A DNA stretch of 64,000 nt from Lunularia cruciata (Eukaryota; Streptophyta; Marchantiopsida; Lunulariales; Lunulariaceae): positions 10,297,001-10,361,000 of the forward strand of contig OX419755.1 of NCBI GenBank assembly GCA_948567375.1, given 5' to 3'. Below are positions 26,041 to 39,300 of this stretch, piece by piece. A program made the position numbers and the translations under genes. Under the pieces are notes generated by a model. That model saw nothing but the letters and a program-made list of their open reading frames with translations. It was not told the DNA's origin and ran no database searches. Each line of letters opens with the position of its first letter. Positions within the stretch are counted from its first letter, which is position 1.

Positions 26041-28620
26041 TTTTGAAGGAAATTTTGACAACCTAATGTTGATATACTAATACTATATAATTGGTAAGAA
26101 CAAGTACTTCACACAAGGATATGGTTAAGAATTGGCTACAACTAAAGAGAAAAGGCTTGAGCTTGAGCTATTGGAAGCCAAGGACTATACTCACCTCTAC
26201 GATATCAAATGAACTAACCAATTTGTGTTTGGTACCTAGCTATCTCTAACAAATATGTTTGACAAACTTTGGTGAACTTTTTATTTGAGTGCTCTTTCAA
26301 ATGCAAGAACAAGATGTTCAACTTCTCCTCATTGTAGGCTTGATTTTTCAATTGCTATACCTGGAGCTTCAATTCATGGTTCTTTGTTTGCAATGCTTGA
26401 AGTTGTACACCCTCCTTTAATACTCCATGAATAAGTTTCTATAACACTTGTTGATGCATGTATGCACTAAAGGGGTATTAAGTTTGGTATTGGAAGTAGT
26501 GGAGAAATATCATATTTATGGAGGTCTTCAAAGCTTAGAAATTAATCATGATGAGCAAGAGTTAGTCCTAGCTAAGATAAAGGTGACCCTATTCTAGAGG
26601 AAGGGAAAAGAGTGAGCATCACTATTTTGTCTTCAAGTGTATTGACTTGGTATTATTCCTAGTTATTTGACTTTGAGGAAAGAGTTGAGAACTCTTGGGC
26701 CAACAAGCCTTGTTGTTGCAGATTTTTCTATAGTCCAAGGATAGCCCATGTAAAGGAATCCATGACTTAGTTGGTAGGTGTAAAACCACCTACCCATGGG
26801 ATTATTCCCATGTGCTTGAATATTACTTTAGACTTTTTGACTTTATTTTACTTTTAGCCTAGAAACTTGAGTCACTCTTATAATTAGTAATTTTGGTGTG
26901 TAAATTTTTCACAAGTATATAAGCTAGGGGTGAGGAAGTACTCATCATCTTTTCATTTGCAACTATCTTGCTCATTGAGTTCTCTAATGAGCAATGTCTT
27001 GAGTCTTGGAGGTGCCTTGGAGTTCTAGCCTTGGAGGAGTGTGATAGAGTTGGTTGCCTTCTTAGTCCATGATGTCCAACCTTAATAGCTATTTAAGGTT
27101 CATCCTGAGTGAGAGACATGGCAGCTCATAGTTCAAGCCTCTTCCAATTGATTCAACACCTTGAGTTGGTCCTTTAGATTTGTTTGGTTCAAGTACTCCA
27201 TTTGGCCTTCTACATTTCCAACCCTTGGAGACTCCTTGCATGATTGGCCTTCTCTTCTTCTACTCCCTTGGTGAGATGCACCAATTTTAGTACCACCTCT
27301 TTCCAATGATCTTGCATCTCTACTTCTAAGGTTACTACTCGATCATGTTTCTACTTCAAAGCATTCCAAATGCTCTCCAACTCTTGGCACTTGCCTCAAA
27401 ATTGGTCTTCAACATCTTTCTTGTACTAGTTGTGCTATACATAGAGTGCCATCAGCTTGCCTTGTGCCTTCCAAGTTTCCTTTTTTTGATGGTCATGTTC
27501 CCCCTCCAAGGTGGCACTCCTTGTCTTATGTTCTTTGACTTCTCGCAACAAGGCACTCACCTTAGTCACTTTGGCCTTTTATAGATCTTTGGCCTTCTTT
27601 GCTTCTTCTTTGACCTTTCATGTATAGACTTGCTTATGCATATTTTGAACCAAGGTGGTTTAGTTTACAATGTTGGGGAATTTGGCTTGGTATTTGAGAC
27701 AACAACATCTCCATCAATCGTAGTGTGTGTGGCTTCAACTAAATGTATGACAAAGTTAGACCTTCTTGAATCGGCATTGGCTGAGAAGGTGTTGGTTCTT
27801 TTTGCATTTTAATCTGCATCTTTGGTGTAGGTCTAGAAGGTCAACCTCAATGTTGACTTCCTCTATTTCTGGCCAAACTTTGGCCTCCTTCTAGACTTCA
27901 GGCCAAATTTCTTGGGGCTTCAAGCACTTGGCTCAATCTCAAGTTTCTTCAGTGGCTTCTTCCTCCATGATCAGACTTAGAGGTGTACGTTTTGGGATTA
28001 CCACCTCTTCTATCATGTTCTCTCCTTCATCTACAAGGCAATTGTCCATGTCTTGGTCTTGCAAGTTTAGAGCAGACTATGCATCTTCTCAAGTTTCTTC
28101 TTCATCTTCTTTCTCTTCAAAATTAGAGGTGAAAGGTGAAGAATCCTTCCTCCTCTTTGTCATCTCCTTCTATGCTAATATCCTCAACTTCATCTTTGGA
28201 CATGGACACATCTACAATTGGAGCATTGGCCTTTGGCTTCTTGGACAAAGGAGGTGGCTTCTTCTTTGGTGTGGTATTCTTCCTCTTTTCAGCCTAGCTT
28301 GGACAAAGGAGTTGGCCATGATAAACCTTTGGCATGGCTAGGTCTTTTTCCATAAGCACAAAATAACATGTCATAGCAAATTTAATGTTGGCAATCCAAT
28401 ACTTTACAATCAGGGTGAGTCCTTTGGGTTGATAATTGGAATAACATGTAGGATGAAAATGGATTGGAAACCTCTTCCTCTCCTCTCTAGTCAACAAGTT
28501 GATACACACGTAGTAATGTATGGTAAAAGGAGCAAGGTAGGTGGCACTTCTTTTGTCCTTAAAATTTTTGAGCGAGAACTTTGATTATCTATAAAACATT
28601 TCTGCCCAATCTAGAGGTTC
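26041..28620 (-). pseudogene. Coiled-coil transposon protein relic (copy F)
   Basis: Minus-strand reading from about 28510 to 27131, and again from 26439 to about 26200, gives fragments of the coiled-coil family. They include a start segment INLLTREER (28509-28294, like copy E), a Pro/Lys-rich and acidic segment (about 28290-28080) and Leu/Gln/Lys heptad-like stretches. The coil-coding sequence resumes on the other side of a solo LTR (26440-27130), so the LTR was inserted into it. Many stops and frameshifts are present. Confidence 0.5.
26440..27130 (+). mobile_element. Solo LTR, family A (diverged copy)
   Basis: This stretch begins TATAACAC and ends GCAGCTCATA. It is colinear with the 679-bp LTRs of the full-length gypsy element at 48855-56656, in the opposite orientation. 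Shared blocks include AAGTATATAAGC, GTACTCATCATC, GAGTTCTCTAATGAGCAATG and TTCATCCTGAGTGAGAGACA. Coiled-coil sequence continues on both sides. Flanks GTTTC and GTTCA are at best a decayed target-site duplication. It is older than the full-length element. Confidence 0.8.
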
Positions 28621-31600
28621 TCCTCAATACATATAGTCAAAGAATACAACTTGGCCATTGGTTAGGTAGATGGTTCAATTTTGCTTGAAGATTTTCATAA
28701 TTGCTTCATAAGATTGGCGCCAAATAGATTTGTTTACTAAGGTTATCCACAAACACTACTATTGTTATGTTACCTTGCTTTATCTTGGGCAAAGATGTAA
28801 TGAGATCCAAGCTCACATGTTCCCATTGAGCAGATGGAATGAGGAGTGGTTGAAGGAGTCCACTTGGTTTTTGGTTGTTGGCCTTGTTATGTTGGTAGCT
28901 CTCACATGATCAAAAAACTCTTGAATATCTTTTGCCATGTTGGCCACCACCATTGGTGTTGGAGGGTACCCAAGGTATTGCCTACACCTTGGGAAGGCCT
29001 TCCTTGAAGAAGAAGGTGTTGTACTCCTTGTCGCATGTTGCAAGATGACCTTGTACCATCTACAAGAAGGGATCTTGCTGTAGAGTTGCCCTAAACTCAA
29101 TTTGGACCTTGGAGTCAATTGACACCGTCTATAATCATCACCATGATGAGAGGAAGAGACTCCAAATCAGGTTATCGTGATAGGGCATTAGGGATGACAT
29201 GGAACCAATTGGGTTTGTACTCAAGTTTGATGTCAAACAATTAGAGTTGCTCCTCCCATTGATGATGTTGACTCTTCATGTGTTCCCCAACAAGGGTCTG
29301 TGATTGGTTTGCATGATCACCTATTTTCTCAAGAGATAATGCCTCCATACCCCAATAGCATATACCATTGCTAATTGTTCTTGATCTTGTGCGAAGTAAT
29401 TCCTTTCTATGGTGTTTAATTTGCGGGACACAAAGGCAATGGGATGTAACCCACTTGGGAATTCCCTACTATAACACAGCTACAATGGTAAAGTTAGAAG
29501 CATCAAAGTCAACCACACAAGGTAGTTGAGGATCATATGGTTGAAGAATGGGTCTTGAAGACACCATATATTTCAGCTTTTGGAATGGTTCTTCATGCTT
29601 AGCGGTCCATTGAAAGCTTGAGTTTTTCTCCAAGGGGTCGGTCAATGGTGTTGCCATGTGCACGTAATAGTGGATAAACCATTGATAAAACCTTGCCAAT
29701 CCATTAAATGCTTTCACCTCTATGGCATCCTTTGGAGTAGGCCAATCAGTAATGGACTTGATTTTCTCCTCATCCATCTTGATCCTTTCTAATGAGATCT
29801 TGTGACCCAAGAAGGTAATTTCATTCTACAAAAAGGCACACTTTGACTTCTTGCAATAAAAATTCCATTGATGTAATCACCTCAGGACTTCTTGCACATG
29901 ATTTGCATGTTCTACCTCCATCTGGCTATAGATTAAAATGTCATCCAAGAACACTATCACATACTGATCTAATAGTCCATCCAACATCCAATGCATCTAA
30001 TCCATGAAGACTATTAGAGCATTGGTGAGCCTAAAAGGTAGCACTCTCCATTCAAAATGCCCATACCTTGTGTAAAAGGTAATCTTTTGCACATCCTCCC
30101 TATCAATGGGGATTTGCCAATAGCTACTACAAAGATCCAACTTGGAGAAGTATTGTGCTTCACTCAATTGATCAAGCAAGTCATCAACTTGAGGCAAGGG
30201 ATATGCATTTTCCACTATTTGTTTATTGAGCCTATGGTAATCAATATAGAAATAAATTCTCCATTCTTCTTTGGAACAAATAGTATCGGTGCTCCACAAG
30301 GAATTGTACTATGTTGTATGAAATCCTTCTCCAACAACTCCATAAATGTTGTTCACAACTCTTCCAACTCCTTTGGCAAGAGCCAATAGATTGGTCTACT
30401 CACTTAAGTACTCCTTGGCAATAATTCAGTCTTGAAGTGCATACCACAATTCGAAGGTAATCTTTTTGGCAAATCATCCACAAACATGTCCATAAAGTCC
30501 TGAACTATTTGATCAACCATTGCTTGATGAGGTCCTTGACCCTCCTTAGATTTTCCTTGTGCAATCGGCTTGATCCACATCATGAAAATAGACTTATCTT
30601 CCTCCAAATCTTACTCTATAGCTGCTTTGTTGAAAAACTTCCCATCTAGGGACTTATCCTCCTTCAAAGCTTACTCTATGGCTACTTTCCTAACAAACTT
30701 CCCATCTTGGGACTTATCTTCCTTCAAAGATTGCTCTATGGGTGCTTTCCTAACAAACTTCTCATCTTGGGACTGACTATTCTTAGGTGTCTTACTCAAA
30801 GGTGCCAGAGAACCTAATCAGAAATTCATGTTTTGGTGTTGTACTTGAATTTGTCGTCGGGTCCAATCAAATTGAACCTTATGTTGTTCAAGCCAAGGCA
30901 AACCAAAAATGATATCATAGTGTAGAGGTGCCACTACAAACCTTATATGCTCAAAATACTCATTCCTAATCCTAACTGTAACAAGATGTGAGGTATAGAA
31001 TGCAGAACACTTTCTACTATCTACCATCATTAATTTGCTTCCAATTACTACCTTGATATGAATATGTAATTCCTTTGCTAATTGCATGGACATGCAATTA
31101 TTTGAACTTCTAGAATCAACCAAAATCTTACAACCACTATCAGATATCATACCTTGCAAGTGAAGCAAACTTACATAGGTCGAGCCTTCAATCCTGTTTG
31201 AACTAATCAAGTTCCTAATAGGCAGCTCAAACTATCTTATTGATATTCTTCATTTATTTGATCATTTTTTCCCACAAACTCCATTTTGGCAACTTGTCAA
31301 GGTTACCCATTCTTGAGTGGACATTCAACGATACGATGTCCAATCTAGCAACAATAAAAACAATCACCATTTTGTTATATTTTTATCTATCTATGGTGCC
31401 AAGTGGTCTCCATTGAATGGCATCAATTTCCATTGGTGTTGGCTCATCTACCCATGAATAATGTATTGGTAGGTTTGTGGAGGTCAAGGTCAAGACCAAG
31501 TTGTTGCAACCAAGGAATCAAAGGGTTTGGCCAATAGCATGGCTTCTCCAAGTGTTGTGGCTCTTGCATAGTTACTTTTAATTTGGTTTGTGACTTCAAG

Positions 31601-32200
31601 CAATCCTCACCTCACCAATCTATCCAGATCTTCACCTTTTAGAATATTTGGAATTTGCATGATGGTGTTCTAGAATTGTATGATGTAACTTCTTAAAGAG
31701 CCAATCTGCTTCAACTTTGCCAACCTATCTTGTACAGCACATGTGGCATTTATAGCTTGGAATTGACCAATTATTGCACTCTTGAATTTTGCAGAAGTCA
31801 AGATTGGTGCAACAAATTGCCATTCAACTCACTCCACTCTAAATTGCAACCATAGCTTTGCTACTCCATCCACTTGGTTAGAAGCCAAGAGAATCTATTT
31901 CCATTCATCTTGAAGATTGGTAGCTTCAAAATAATGTTTGTAGTCAAACACAAAATTCTCCATTGTACTTGGGAGATTTTTACCTCTGAATACCTGAGGT
32001 TTTGGAAATTGGATTCAATCTTCTCCTTCTCAAACTGGTGCTCTTTCTACATGCTCTTGTGGTTGATGATCTCATTCATCCAACAATCAAGTAAGGTGCT
32101 CAATTTGTTATTACATAGCAATGATAACCTTGTACATTGTTGCCATGGTTAATATCCATCACACTATTCCCAATTTATTTAATTCATTAACATATAGATA
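28621..32200 (-). pseudogene. Decayed Ty3/gypsy gag-pol (element 2)
   Basis: Minus-strand domains lie in normal order. A CCHC zinc knuckle at about 31375-31336 is interrupted by a stop. An aspartic protease region follows at 31210-30818 (LVDSRSSNN at the active site, later a DIIFGLPWLEQH block). Reverse transcriptase lies at about 30420-29900 (FSKLDLCSSYWQI, then VFLDDILIYS with an intact catalytic Asp pair), and the thumb with the RNase H start at 29810-29469 (FDASN). The integrase start is at about 29060-28690 (WEHVSLDLI, then VFVDNLSK). The rest of the integrase is missing where coiled-coil sequence begins. Numerous stops and shifts show it is dead. The integrase start resembles chromovirus types, but no chromodomain region survives to test this. 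Confidence 0.8.
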
Positions 32201-33184
32201 CAACAAGTCCACCATTCTCCATAAGTTACAATCAAAAGTACCAAGGGATCCTCAAACAAGGTGATTGCATTCAAAAAAATTTGCCCAAAGTGTGAGGTTA
32301 TGAATTGTGTGAAATGATGCTTGGGTGATATCCAAACATAAAATCCCAAGGGTTTGGCAGAAATGGATTTGGTTGTCCCTAAATTCCATCCATCCCGTTC
32401 TTATTTTAATTCCAATGTAAAAGACCAAGACCAAGGAGAAATAAGAAAATGGAAGATCACATTGGGACACTTGAGTGAGGGAAACTCAGAATGTCTAGCA
32501 TGAGCTTTGGCTTTGGTATTTATAGAGAACAACAAGGCTCTTGATAAGCTTTAAGAAGCTTCCTTGAGCCATTTTCTTAGAGTGCAAGCCAAGTTAACAA
32601 GAAAGCTTCGCAAAAAACTTCCTTTTAGAAGCCATCTATTTGGCATGCAAGCTAAGCTAGTTGGAAGTTTCTAGAAGCTATCTAGTTGGGGTGCAAGTTA
32701 AGCTAGCCAGGAAGCTTCTTGGGAAGCTTCCTAGATGCTTTTAGAATATTCTAGGCTACTTTGGCCTATTTGCTACTTTGTTAGCCTTGACTAACTTCAT
32801 TGCCAAACTCCATATTGTTACATAAATGCTTCATGCTCTCTTGATGGTGATTTTGCCTTTGGCTGCAATGTAGACCTTAGGTGACCCAAGATCCCTTCAC
32901 CTCTTTCTTTCTCTTGTTGGTCCAAGTGTCCAATAGCTTCCTCAATCTCCTCCAAAATTTTGTGGTGAAGAGCATAACAATCTGTTTCGTTTTCATGAGG
33001 CTCTTGCTTTTTCTTTGTACTCCCTTCAACATGGGCATGCTTCTTAGGTAACTTCTTAGACCACGATTGTGTTATAATTTTTATAACAAGTAAAAAAAGA
33101 GTTCAGTATGGTTTATCTCTACATTATTAGAGTATAGGCCGGATCCCATGGTTGAGCTATTACCATGTGAACAATCTATGTATG

Positions 33185-33188
<4 letters not shown>
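32201..33188. repeat. Non-coding stretch with AAGCTT-rich degenerate repeats
   Basis: At about 32545-32750 three or four imperfect units of about 50-65 bases each contain GTGCAAGC(C/T)AAG(T/C)TA followed by palindromic GAAGCTTC-like motifs. The remainder is AT-rich and without a gene. It lies upstream, in minus sense, of gypsy element 2 and may belong to its 5' LTR or leader. Confidence 0.45.

Positions 33189-33270
<82 letters not shown>
33189..33270. repeat. (TA)41 microsatellite
   Basis: An uninterrupted TA dinucleotide run of 82 bases, preceded by two TATG units. Length as given may be affected by sequencing or assembly slippage. Confidence 0.97.
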
Positions 33271-33274
<4 letters not shown>

Positions 33275-35454
33275 TGTCCATGTGGATTATAGTCTTGTCC
33301 TCTTTGAGGGCTCTTTTATATATAGGTGATGAAGAGTTGATAGAAGGGGTTGTAATCTAGTTTAAGAGTGTCAAGCAAGAGGAGGACGTGGGGAATGAGA
33401 GTTGTAGTAGAGCAAGGACGCTAGAGCATCAAAGGAAGCACTTGAGTAGGAGATGTCATGTGTTTCCATTTTGCTACTCCCAAATCTTCTCCTCATCAAG
33501 CTCTAGATTCTACACTATGATGAACTTGGGGTGGGATGGTAGTGCAATTTGGGCTCACATTCATGGAGTCGGTGATAAGAAGCTCGGATCCAATTGTTGT
33601 TCTTGTTCTTACTTATGAGCAGGTCTAGAACTTGGTAATATATGTGCTCTTATAGTTGGAGAAGAATTTAATCTCATTCAATGGCTTCAAGTTGGAGTTA
33701 TGGAGTTCACTCGGCAAAAAAAAAAATCAACTAAATGACAAAAATGCAAGTGATTGGGTCTCGAGAGGTGAAGTCTAGATTTTTCTGACCATTGAAGGAG
33801 TTGAAGGAATGAATTTGGGAAGAAAAGATAATAGTTAGAGAGAGAAGAGCTCACATGCTATAATTTGAAGATAAATAATAAGTGATTTCAATAGATTCTT
33901 AAGGAGATATGATCAACTGAATCAAGGGGAAGAATTTATGCTTAGGTGCACAAGTTGGACAATTTGGAGAGCTTTGTGAGACATTTTCATGATTTGTCAC
34001 TATGGTTGAAGAGTAGAAAAAGTGTTTATATTGCTTAGCACAAGAAATTTAGTTTAGGATCAATCTCAAATTAAATATGGTTGATTGAAGTTGGAGATTT
34101 GGAAAGTAAGGTGTTTGAGATGAGATGATGATAAAGTTTGGAGTTTTGATCACTCCTCAAGTTATGGTTTGAATCAACTTATGAAAATTTCCAACATTGT
34201 TGGTGGTTAGGTCCTGCACCTTTGTGAAAAGGCTTCATGTAAATTCCTCAAATAGAGAATTCAAAGTCTTGGATTAAGCATGCTTGGGTCTATAGATCTC
34301 ATAAGTTAGCATAGCTCAAGAATTGATTTATATCCAGGGATTAGGGTTGGATTAGACTATCAAACTTTTCAATGGTTTGGACAAGGTCACAACCAGCTAT
34401 TGTGAAAGATTTGGTTGGCTCTAGGTCCTTGGAGAGTGAGAGTTGATGCAACAAGTTCTACTGAAAATACTATCATAAGTTCAAAATAACATTTCTATCT
34501 TCAATTGTGATTGCATGTCAATTCTACTATTTTTGTGACTATGAGTTAATATTTTAGGTTAATAGAGTGTTTGTGAGGATTAGGTGTACCTCTAATCTAG
34601 AAATCTTGGGAAAATTGCCAAGAACCATGAGCAAACTTTCAATTAGGGATTTCAAAATTATGGTGGAAATTACAAAAAACAAGCCAAGTTTGAGATCTTA
34701 TCATGGGATTTGTAGTGGTCAGATTATGGCTTGCTTTATACCATTGGAAATTTTATCTTATAAGATTTTTATTAAGTTCTAGATCATTTGAACCAAATGC
34801 AACACAAAAAGTTATTTTGATTTGAGTTGCACAGAGTTTTCTACATTCAAAAAGGTATAGAATTTCCCCCCTTTGAGTACAAATTGGATTGAAAGTTGGA
34901 CTATAGATTGGAAGAAACCTGGAGTATAGATTGAGATTAGCTTGAGGACAATGTAGATGACTATGAAGTTGATTTTTGCCAAAAAACATGGAGAGTTGTT
35001 GTTGAATTCTTGTGGTTGGATGCTTGTTTGTACGCCTAGTTGGCTTAGATTGGTATGTGTGCACTGCAAATAGAATTTTTTCCTTTTAAGAGTGTTGTGT
35101 ATTCCTCCTTGGTAATGTTGAAAGTGATGACTAGCACACCAAGAGTGCATGTTATGATGATAGGTTAGATTGCCCATTATTCCCCTACCCGGTAGAAGGA
35201 ATATTAGAAACAATAATGGAGAGTTCTGATAGATAGGTAACCCATAGACTCAAACTAATAGTGATAGATTTCCATAAAACTTATGATCTATAAGCTCCAT
35301 AACTAGGCACCCTTTGTGTTCCTTGAGAGAGAAAAGCAAAGTACAATGCCACTTTGTATATTCCAAGTCATCAAGTACCTCTTCTCCAAGCGGCATGCAT
35401 CTCCATTGATTCAACTACTCCAAAAAGTGTATCCCCATCAACATCACCAAAATG
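33271..35454. other. Transposon-like AT-rich DNA, no gene recognised
   Basis: Short ORFs on both strands (such as 33388-33618 +, 35213-34812 -) lack motifs, and frames are broken throughout. It is presumably decayed transposon sequence, because it lies between repeat R1 and gypsy element 2. Confidence 0.35.
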
Positions 35455-36389
35455 TCATTTAAGAACCCAAAAAATTGAATCATTTTAGTAAGTAACAATT
35501 CATTCCCTTAAGGATATAAGTTAGAAATGATTAGATACAAAGAAAATGCCACAAAAGGTAATCCATCATTGTTTCATATGTAGTCTCTTGGGTAAAAAAC
35601 ACATCTAGAATAGAGCAAAGGAACAAAGAAGGCAAAGAGTGGAAATAAGAAGAATAGAACAATCATAATCACAAAAAATAACGATCTTAAGTCTTGGGCA
35701 TGGGGTGATAGTTCAAGTAAGGCATCTCCTTCTCTTTAGAAGATCCTTCAAAGAATCCTCCTTGATCTACCTCCAAGTGATCTGTCACTTTGAAGATATC
35801 AATCACTCAAAATAATGGGTTCTAACATCCCTACAAAGATTCATTCTACCCCTCCTATTTGGAATGCATTCTTTTTGTGTCAACTAGCTTCATTGTAAGT
35901 ATAAAAGTTTAGACAAGATGGTAGCAAATCAGAAAATCAACACCACACAACTTCTCTGTCCTATCAAGGCATTGACATTGAGGTATAGAAACTGCCTAAG
36001 TATCAAACACACAAAGGAGGATTTCAATCATTGCAAAGATAACCAACCACCAATCCAAAGATTGGATCACTTGCACAAGAGATATGAGAAACTATGAAGA
36101 GTGGGGCTATTTTATTTATTCACCTTGTGAAAACAACACACTTAGCACTTTGAGTTGTTTGCTTCAATAGCAAGGGGAGGTTTGGAGTCACATAAAATAG
36201 CCATTAATTTTTGAATCTAGCACTAAGGCTTTAAAAGCCACTAACACACTACTTCCACTATTTCACTAAAAGCCACTACTCAATTACAAATGGGTGACAA
36301 TTTCATCCATCACACTCTACTCTAGATTCTTGAGGTTCATGATCATCCATTTCCTCATCAAATTGCTACTTGTCATCTAATAATGTGAA
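35455..36389. repeat. Dispersed repeat R1, copy 2 (left part)
   Basis: This stretch is colinear with 19395-20345 from the GAATCATTTTAGTAAGTAAC block to the CTAATAATGTGAA block. Similarity stops at 36389 and resumes at 40645, because a 4.25-kb element is inserted here. Confidence 0.65.
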
Positions 36390-39300
36390 TGTGATGCCTC
36401 ACCTCTTTCCAATGTGCACCTTTCCTTATCAACTTGTAGGACTTAACCAGGAAGAGTGTAGAAATCGATAATCAGTAATGAAGATGGGAGGTAGATGATT
36501 GATTTCCTTCCACCCCAAGGGAAATTGCACTTTCAAGGGGAAGATGATGTGCAAGGGATATACCATGGAGGAACCAATAGTAGTAGTAGATCCAAATAAA
36601 GAGCATTGAGCAAGGCTCTTTGAGGAAGAAGGTTGTCAGACAAGAAAAACTTTAGCAAGAAAACCCTTCACCCTAAGAGATCTTTGTCCTAAAGAGGACC
36701 TTCACCCTAGGACAAACTTTGGCCAAAAAAGCCATTCGGCCTAGAAGTCCCTAGGCTTGAGAGTTCATGAATAAACACGGCACCAACCAATCAAGAACCA
36801 CAATTAATGACCATTCAATTTTTCCGACCACTCACATGTGCAAGTAAAAATTTCTCACCAAAGGGTGCACTTATAAAAAATTTGTAATGATTGGGCCATC
36901 ACCTTAAATATTCACCTGGGGCTGGGATCCTCTTCACTTTTTGCAGAATTAAGCCAAGCAAGACATGCTATGCTTTCTTCACTCTTGGTGAGAAGATTTT
37001 ACTCAAACATTTGATATTGCAAGGGAGTGTGTATGTGCAAGGAGGGTTAGGGAGTGAGAAGCAAGTGGAATGATGAGAGGACAATAGAAAAAGAAGTGGC
37101 TGCCCCTAGAATTCCAAGGAGGATGAGAAGTGCATCCAAATCATAATCAAAACCCCAAGATGAGTTAAGTGAGGACTGTATTATAGGTAGGAATTAGCCT
37201 ACATCAAGAAGTTATAGTTCTTGTTGTGGAATTAGGAATTGAGTGATCATGCAATGTTGCATGAAAACAAGGATAATTGTGATCTAGGACTAGAGAACTT
37301 AAGAGAGAATCTCTTTGCTTAGATCAACAAACATTGGTAGAAAATGTTGGGGCCTAATAATTCTCCCTCATATGGCATTACTCTGGATAGCATTTGGACT
37401 TGCCCAGACTTGACTATTGAAACCAAGTTCAAGGCCATGTTTATGGAAAAAAAGACTAACAATGGTTGGTCTATTGTAGGTAGCAAAGATCCTACAAGGG
37501 GGATCCTAATAGAATCAGTCATGAACTTGTTCAAATCCAAACAAACAACTTGAACAATAGTCAGATGATCTTCTTTGTGTATTTATACCAAGGAACACTT
37601 GTTAATTGTGCAACTATATTCTAGATGAGTGCAAAAGAGCTTGTAGGAACAATGAACAAGGAAGGGGGAATGGATCTGGTTTCTCCCTTTGTTGTCTATT
37701 TCTACCTAGGATGGATTTGCTGATCCCAAAAGAAAAGACAAAGTACCCTAACCACTTCTTTCCCATAGGAGATTTTCACAACTCTAGAGAACAAGCACTG
37801 ATGGTACAAAATTACATAGAAGCAAATGCAGAATTTGCCCACACAACAAAATATGTAGAAGTGAAGGAAGCCTACAATACTTTGGGCTTTGAGTAATAGA
37901 GGCAGCAAGAAATTGCCACAAAGCCAACACTCAAGGAATGATCTATGACTCCTTTTAGGCCAAAGGAAAAGGCTACCAAGAGGACAAGGAGGATCCTTGT
38001 GGAGGAAGAAGAGGAGGAAAATGAAGAAGAAGTCCAAGATGAAGGTAGCATTGGGCCATGACCAGATCCCATCCTAATGGCCAACAAACAATTATTCACA
38101 AGGGTTGTACTATCATCAAACAAGAACATGGGTAAAGAACAAGGTAGAAAAGTACAATCTACCTCAACCAAAACCCTCCAAGAACAAACAATTTGTAAGG
38201 AGAAGAACAAACTCCCTTCCTTGAAAGATATGATGGAGTTGGACTTTCTAGTCTTAAGAAGAGTATTGTAGAAGGTTTGGGGATGAAAAAACCTCCTCTA
38301 TTCCTACCCATAGGAGAAGCAGAACTAAGGGAAGAAGGATTCCTTAATGTAGAAGAAGTGCTCAAGGTAGAAGATGTGGGCTCCTATTGGGACAAGGAAG
38401 GACATCAAGCAAAAGGTGGACTTTGGGGAGAAAAAGACAAGCAAGATGAAGGGTCATCCAATATGGAGGTACCAACCACAATGGACATGGTATATGGGTT
38501 AAGGAAACCTACCAACTGTATAAAAATTGAGAGGGAGGAGAGGGGGCCCTCGGCTTTTCTCAAAATGGTAAGGGAGGAGAGTTCAAACAAGAAGGAAGCC
38601 AGTCTGGTTGTGGTAGTACCATTGTCTCAACAAGTGGTTTACAAGATCAGCCCACCACTATAATTGATAGAGCAACTCCTCCCCATGAATGAAGAGTGCC
38701 TAAAAGAAGATTATTGATTACATCACACTTATTAATCATCTACATCAATTAGCACAAGGAGTAGAATTCGAGAAAACAAAGGCACAAGAAGAATTGAAGG
38801 AAGATTGTGCTCAACTGTTGGAGATGGTCAAGCAGAACAATTATTTGGTGTATGCGGCAGCAAGCTCAGCACAAAAAGTGTGACCTTGGAGAAAAAAATT
38901 CAAGAAGAAAGGGCATTGAGGCAGAAGACATTTGAGTCCAAGGAAGAAGAAGCATGTCAATCAGATCATCTTGAGGAGAAAGTGAAGGCCCGAGTGGAAG
39001 AAACTGATGTACTTAAGGGAGAAGTGGAAAAGGTAAAGGTGGCTCTTATAGCAACACAAGTTCATCATCAAGAGGAGCTACAAGTGGCCAACATTCAAGA
39101 GAAGAAGCTCATAGAAAGTATCAAGCAAAAGAGGAAATGAAACAAGAAGGATTGGGAGCCATTTGAGGAGAGATTGTGGCTGCAATGGAGGAGAGTTGAA
39201 CCTAATTCAACTTGGAAAAGACTTCAATTTGGTGAGGATGGAGATGGAGTGGAACCATCTTGAAGAAATTGCAAAGGAAGTCACAAAGACCTCCTTTGAT

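Noticed and set aside
28813-29118. Independent 101-codon gene
   Set aside because: It is the integrase zinc region and linker of decayed gypsy element 2.
33081-33281. ORF rich in alternating Tyr-Ile
   Set aside because: It is a translation of the (TA)41 microsatellite. The same applies to 44734-44919.
36390-37100. Left LTR of the nested coiled-coil element
   Set aside because: It does not clearly match the element's right end at 39.5-40.64 kb by eye, so an LTR pair was not claimed.
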